A stretch of 64,000 nucleotides of DNA from an uncultured Lachnospiraceae bacterium. GTDB lineage: Bacteria; Bacillota; Clostridia; Lachnospirales; Lachnospiraceae. Every line of letters begins with the position of its first letter. Positions within the stretch are counted from its first letter, which is position 1. Under the pieces are notes generated by a model that was not told where the DNA came from, did not search any database, and saw only the letters and a list, made by a program, of their open reading frames with translations. This document shows positions 60,374 to 64,000 of the stretch, piece after piece. The stretch is from contig CAJUSK010000028.1 in assembly GCA_910589075.1 (NCBI GenBank), forward strand, positions 1 to 64,000, in the 5' to 3' direction. Made by a program: the position numbers and the translations under genes.

Positions 60374-62161
60374 ATGAGAACGAGAAGAAAAATAGTCGGG
60401 CTGATGGGGGCAGTCCTGCTGTTTTGCGGTTATATGGGGGTTCGGATCTGGTGGGATGTGAGACAGCCGGCAACTTTGGAGGACATTACGTTTGTCATGG
60501 AGGACGGCGAAAATATAAGAAACCTGAAGCTGTGGCACAATTATTATAACAATAAGGAATATTTGTTTTTGCCGTCTTTCTGCGGACCCGGGGAAGCCGC
60601 TTCGATCTGTGCGGACGGCTTTTGGAAAATGGGCTGGGACGGAGAGCGTCAGGGAAGGCGGGAGAACGAGGTTGTGCTGTCGGAGGGGGAACACTGTCTG
60701 GAGATCGGCAATACAGCCTTTACGGTAGTGGTTATGCGCTCTGCCCGGGTCCCTGCATTGTTTGTGACAACTGCGTCAGGCAGCCTTTCCCATATTGAGG
60801 CGGAAAAAGGAAATCAGGAACCGGGACTGTATGAGATGGTGGATGCAGATGGCACTGTCATAGGCGCAGGTACAATCCGTAATCTGAAATCCAGAGGGAA
60901 TTCTACTTTTTTGGAGGATAAGAAACCCTATCAGATGACACTGGAGGACAGCGCGGATCTGTTGGGGACGGGGAAACAGGACCGGTATATTCTGCTGGCA
61001 AATCGGATGGACCAGTCACTTCTGCGGAATCGGATCATCTATGATCTGGCGGCGGATATGGGCCTTGCATATTCTCCCGCAAGCCGTTTTGTGGACTTGT
61101 ATATCAATGAGGAATACAGAGGCTCTTATCAGCTTTCTGAAAAGGTTGAGACAGGGCATGGAAGAATTGATATTGATACCGATACGAAACAGACAGAGAC
61201 AGGGTTTCTGATTACGCTGGAGTATTCCTATGAGGACCGGCTGGCAGAGGCGGAACATTATTTTACCACAGAGAATGGACAGAATGTGGAAATTAAACGG
61301 CCGGGCAATCCGACCCCTGCGCAGATGGACTATATCAGAGATGTCTTTCAGGATGCAGAGGACGGAATCCGGGCGGGCCGGATTGATGAAACGAGAATTG
61401 ACCTGACCAGTTTTGCGGGAAAATATCTCATCGAGGAAATCGGAAAGAATCTGGATGCCATGTATACCAGCCAGTACTTTTATCAGGATGCGGCAGGTCC
61501 GGACAATGCCCCGGTACTGTATGCGGGGCCGGTATGGGACTATGATAAAACGCTGGGGAATCCTGTGATCGAGCATACCAGGCCCGTGGATTTTCAGGAA
61601 CCCAGGGGTATCTATGCCGCCGCTTTGCAGGAGGATGCTTCCTGGTGGTATGATCTGTATCAGGTTCCCGCATTTCAGGAAGAGATGATCCGGGTATACA
61701 GAGATAAAGGGATTCCGGCCGTGGAGCGGATGCTGGATGAAAATATCGACCTCTATCGGGATGAGATATGGGACAGTGCGTATATGGATTATATACGCTG
61801 GGATACCTTTGAGGATTTCAAGAACGGTGAAGCGCTGGAATTTGAGACGGAATTTCAGGCTGAAATTGACAATATCAGAATGTTTCTGGAACTGCGGATG
61901 GAATTTTTAAGTGATATTTGGCTGGAGGGCCGGATCTATGACAGGATTTTGTTTGATCCGGGAGAGGGTGAGATGTATGTAACCTATGTGGATGCGGTGG
62001 AAGGCCGGACACTGACTGCCCCCAGGAAACCCAGGCTGGAAGGGTATGTGTTTGATCACTGGGTACGGAAGGATACGAAAAAGCCCTATGATTTTACGGA
62101 GGTCTATGATGGCGTTCCGTTTACCCTGGAAGCGGTGTATATAGAGGCAGGGCAGGAGTAA
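60374..62161 (+). CDS. CotH-type kinase family protein, membrane-anchored
   Basis: A 595-residue protein. One N-terminal membrane segment (about 8-25), then a domain of about 130 residues, then a CotH kinase domain (about 165-510): NLKSRGNSTFLEDKKPYQM (about 169-187), GSYQLSEKV, and GPVWDYDKTLGN with the metal-binding aspartates. CotH proteins are atypical protein kinases, best known from spore coats, but they also occur beside polysaccharide and polyphosphate genes. The last 70 residues (VTYVDAVEGRTL, PRKPRLEGYVFDHWV) resemble an InlB B-repeat/Flg_new module, pointing to the cell surface. It lies between a GT4 gene and a flippase gene. Confidence 0.82.
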   Translation: MRTRRKIVGLMGAVLLFCGYMGVRIWWDVRQPATLEDITFVMEDGENIRNLKLWHNYYNNKEYLFLPSFCGPGEAASICADGFWKMGWDGERQGRRENEVVLSEGEHCLEIGNTAFTVVVMRSARVPALFVTTASGSLSHIEAEKGNQEPGLYEMVDADGTVIGAGTIRNLKSRGNSTFLEDKKPYQMTLEDSADLLGTGKQDRYILLANRMDQSLLRNRIIYDLAADMGLAYSPASRFVDLYINEEYRGSYQLSEKVETGHGRIDIDTDTKQTETGFLITLEYSYEDRLAEAEHYFTTENGQNVEIKRPGNPTPAQMDYIRDVFQDAEDGIRAGRIDETRIDLTSFAGKYLIEEIGKNLDAMYTSQYFYQDAAGPDNAPVLYAGPVWDYDKTLGNPVIEHTRPVDFQEPRGIYAAALQEDASWWYDLYQVPAFQEEMIRVYRDKGIPAVERMLDENIDLYRDEIWDSAYMDYIRWDTFEDFKNGEALEFETEFQAEIDNIRMFLELRMEFLSDIWLEGRIYDRILFDPGEGEMYVTYVDAVEGRTLTAPRKPRLEGYVFDHWVRKDTKKPYDFTEVYDGVPFTLEAVYIEAGQE

Positions 62162-62175
62162 GGAAGGGTGTGCAT

Positions 62176-63444
62176 GTGGAAGACGGGATGAGAGAGATGG
62201 GACAGGAACAGTTGCACAATATTTCGCCTCAGGCGATACAGAAAAATATGCTGTGGAATGTGGCCGGTTCGGTGGGGTTTATCGGGGCGCAGTGGATGAT
62301 GACCATTTTGATTGTCCATCTGGCCGGCTACACAGAGGCCGGGTATCTGTCCCTGGGGCTGTCGCTGACCAATTTGTTTACCAATATTGCGTATTTCTGT
62401 ATCCGAAATTATCAGGTATCCGACGGGGTGGGGAAATACAGTGCGGATCTGTATGTGACGCACAGGGTTGTGGCTGCGTTTGTGGCATTTACCCTGTATA
62501 CCCTGTTTGTGCTGGTCAACGGTTACTCATTGTATGTAACGGCCTTTCTGCTGTTATTTATGGTATATCGGCTGCATGAACCGGTGGTGGACGTGTTCCA
62601 TGGAATTGACCAGAAAGCATGGCGTCTGGATCTGGCGGGACAGTCTTTTCTGCTGCGTGGCCTGTTTACTCTTGCCGCGTTTGTGGTGGTGGAAAAGCTG
62701 ACGGGGAATCTGGTTCTGACCACACTGGTGATGGCGGGTATTGCCTATGGCGTTATCTGGCTGTTTGATATACCGGGGGCAAGAAGATGTACTGATTTTT
62801 CCCTGCAATTTGACAGGGAACGCCTTCTTTCCCTGACGCGGGAATGTTTTCCTCTGTTTCTCTATGCCCTTTGCCTGAACGCGGTTGTGCCGATTCCCAG
62901 GTATTTTCTGGAGAAACTGTCCGGCAGCGAAGTGCTGGGATTTTACAGTTCGGTGGCAATTCCGGCTTCGGTGATACAGCTCCTGTCATCTTATGTTTTC
63001 ACCACATTTACGGCGCTGTTTGCGGATTATGCGGCCCGAAAGGCAAGGAAGCCCTTTATGGCGCTCTTCCTGAAGCTGGGAGCGGCAGTGATTTTGCTGA
63101 TTGCGCTGGCGCTGGGAGGCAGTGCACTTCTGGGAGAATGGGCGCTGGTATTGCTTTTTACGGAAAGTATCAGGGCATATGCCTATCTGTTAATGCCGAC
63201 GATCTTGTGCTGCGGCCTGATTGCGCTGATCTGGTTTGTGGGAACGGTGCTGACGGTGCTGCGGGATCGGATGGGACTCTTGGCCGGGGCTGCGGCGGGG
63301 ATGGCTGTATCGGCGGCTTCGTCCTTCCCCTGTATTCGCACATGGGGGGTGGACGGGGTGAATGTGGCGCTGTTTCTATCCAGCATTGTAACACTTGGAA
63401 TCTATCTGGTTCGTTTTGGACAGGCTGTGAAAAAATGGGAGTAA
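62176..63444 (+). CDS. Second Wzx-type flippase
   Basis: A membrane protein of about 422 residues with around 12 spans, of the MOP oligosaccharide flippase type (NMLWNVAGSVGFIGAQWMM, then GYLSLGLSLTNLFTNIAYF). It would export a lipid-linked repeat unit. The start is uncertain: a GTG at 62176 is best placed relative to AGGAAGGG (62161-62168); GTG at 62170 and ATG at 62188 are alternatives. It ends inside a bidirectional terminator. It is not closely similar to the flippase at 9.3 kb, which suggests separate repeat units. Confidence 0.83.
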   Translation: MEDGMREMGQEQLHNISPQAIQKNMLWNVAGSVGFIGAQWMMTILIVHLAGYTEAGYLSLGLSLTNLFTNIAYFCIRNYQVSDGVGKYSADLYVTHRVVAAFVAFTLYTLFVLVNGYSLYVTAFLLLFMVYRLHEPVVDVFHGIDQKAWRLDLAGQSFLLRGLFTLAAFVVVEKLTGNLVLTTLVMAGIAYGVIWLFDIPGARRCTDFSLQFDRERLLSLTRECFPLFLYALCLNAVVPIPRYFLEKLSGSEVLGFYSSVAIPASVIQLLSSYVFTTFTALFADYAARKARKPFMALFLKLGAAVILLIALALGGSALLGEWALVLLFTESIRAYAYLLMPTILCCGLIALIWFVGTVLTVLRDRMGLLAGAAAGMAVSAASSFPCIRTWGVDGVNVALFLSSIVTLGIYLVRFGQAVKKWE

Positions 63445-63477
63445 ATAAAAAACAGGCTTTGCCTGCTTTTTATTTAC
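63441..63477. terminator. Bidirectional terminator shared by convergent genes
   Basis: The 17 bases 63441-63457 pair with 63461-63477 with a single mismatch, around a three-base loop. The GC core AACAGGC/GCCTGC is flanked by A runs on one side and T runs on the other, so it can act on both strands. The stop codons of both convergent genes lie inside it. Confidence 0.9.
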
Positions 63478-64000
63478 TCCTGTAATTTTTTATACATATC
63501 TTCTGTTTTATGGAGCTGATATTCAAAATCCCGCCGGTTGTTTTCGCTCATATTGCTGAGAATCAGGCCGGCAAAGAAAGACTGGATGGCAGCCAGTGTG
63601 ACAAACCCGCATACTACAAGTGTGGGTATCTGCAATACCAGATGGGTTTCCAGAAACCGGATAAAGACCGGTATGAAAAAGCCAATGGCAAGCAGCATCA
63701 GGCAGGAGGCCAGCAGAGAGAAAAAGGCCAGCGGTTTATAGGTTTTAAACAGACGCAGGATCATTTTGAGCACTTTGAAACCGTCGGAATAGGTGTTCAG
63801 TTTGGAAACACTGCCCTGGGGGCGGTCCCGGTAGTCTACGATGACATTTTCAATCTGCATATGATTGTAAACGGCGTGAATGGTCATTTCTGTCTCAATT
63901 TCAAAACCCTGGGACAGTACAGGAAAGGTTTTCACAAAGGAATAACTGAAAGCTCTGTAGCCGGTCATAATATCTTTGATGTCCGAGTGGAAGAGCCGGT
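63474..64000 (-). CDS. GT2 glycosyltransferase, 5' part outside the window
   Basis: The C-terminal 175 residues or so of a GT2 enzyme; the frame stays open to the edge, so the catalytic start is missing. Residues near the edge read SDIKDIMTGYRAFSYSFVK, then GFEIETEMTIHAV and VDYRDRPQGSVSKLNTYSDG, a very characteristic block of polyprenyl-phosphate GT2 enzymes. Two membrane spans follow (PLAFFSLLASCLMLLAIGFF and LQIPTLVVCGFVTLAAIQSF). It likely loads a sugar on a polyprenyl carrier for the GT-C proteins. An internal ATG at 63968 is not the real start. It ends within the shared terminator. Confidence 0.88.
   Translation of the reverse strand, partial: RLFHSDIKDIMTGYRAFSYSFVKTFPVLSQGFEIETEMTIHAVYNHMQIENVIVDYRDRPQGSVSKLNTYSDGFKVLKMILRLFKTYKPLAFFSLLASCLMLLAIGFFIPVFIRFLETHLVLQIPTLVVCGFVTLAAIQSFFAGLILSNMSENNRRDFEYQLHKTEDMYKKLQE

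Overview
This window looks like one very large surface-polysaccharide (capsule, exopolysaccharide or wall-glycopolymer) locus of a low-to-mid GC Gram-positive anaerobe, most probably a Lachnospiraceae-type clostridium. The reasons are strong AGGAGG ribosome sites with several TTG/GTG starts, sigma-A promoters, and YfhO, LicD, MBOAT, CotH and GT-C families with no lipid A, heptose or outer-membrane genes. The genus cannot be settled from the sequence alone.

Layout. 0.2-16.3 kb (+): glycosyltransferases, two PLP sugar enzymes (one the iron-sulfur dehydratase RfbH), a TupA-like ATP-grasp protein, a Wzx flippase, a cytidylyltransferase-oxidoreductase fusion and a PglK-like ABC flippase. 16.3-22.4 kb (+): an accessory island that is not polysaccharide-related. 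It holds an XRE/ImmA-IrrE regulator-protease, an HD phosphohydrolase with a YwgA-like partner, and a three-gene module (basic STAS/GHKL-ATPase, small STAS-like protein, membrane coiled-coil protein) with its own promoter, bracketed by inverted copies of a hairpin-repeat array. 22.4-40.7 kb (+): cytidylyltransferase and LicD proteins, GT-C membrane enzymes, an aldolase plus thiamine-diphosphate enzyme, a PAP2-GDPD-propeller fusion, YfhO, and CDP-glucose/CDP-deoxyhexose genes (rfbG, a degenerate rfbF paralogue, rfbF, an SDR), ended by a clear terminator. 40.8-44.9 kb (+): a second accessory insertion, next to another hairpin array: an XRE regulator and a 1096-residue metallophosphoesterase-STAND NTPase-TPR protein resembling bacterial NLR-type defence proteins. 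44.9-48.0 kb (+): manC and a second ABC flippase. 48.0-54.2 kb (-): a six-gene operon with an aminotransferase/acetyltransferase pair, two glycosyltransferases and two membrane proteins. 54.4-63.4 kb (+): GT-C, MBOAT, SGNH, GT4, CotH kinase and a second Wzx flippase. At the right edge a GT2 gene on the minus strand runs out of the window.

How the parts fit. RfbF, RfbG and RfbH would make CDP-4-keto-3,6-dideoxyglucose; the SDR or the thiamine-diphosphate/aldolase pair could finish it as a reduced or branched-chain 3,6-dideoxy sugar. ManC gives GDP-mannose. The cytidylyl/LicD proteins suggest phosphodiester side groups. At least four cytoplasmic-type GT4/GT2 enzymes build repeats, Wzx and PglK-like flippases export lipid-linked units, and outer-face GT-C/YfhO proteins and an MBOAT/SGNH pair decorate them. 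Two G-tracts (G9 breaking one GT-C gene, G8 in an intact yfhO-like gene) suggest phase-variable decoration.

The best candidates for an undescribed system are the three-gene STAS/ATPase module inside its inverted hairpin arrays (19.68-22.42 kb) and the phosphoesterase-STAND-TPR protein beside the related array at 40.86 kb.
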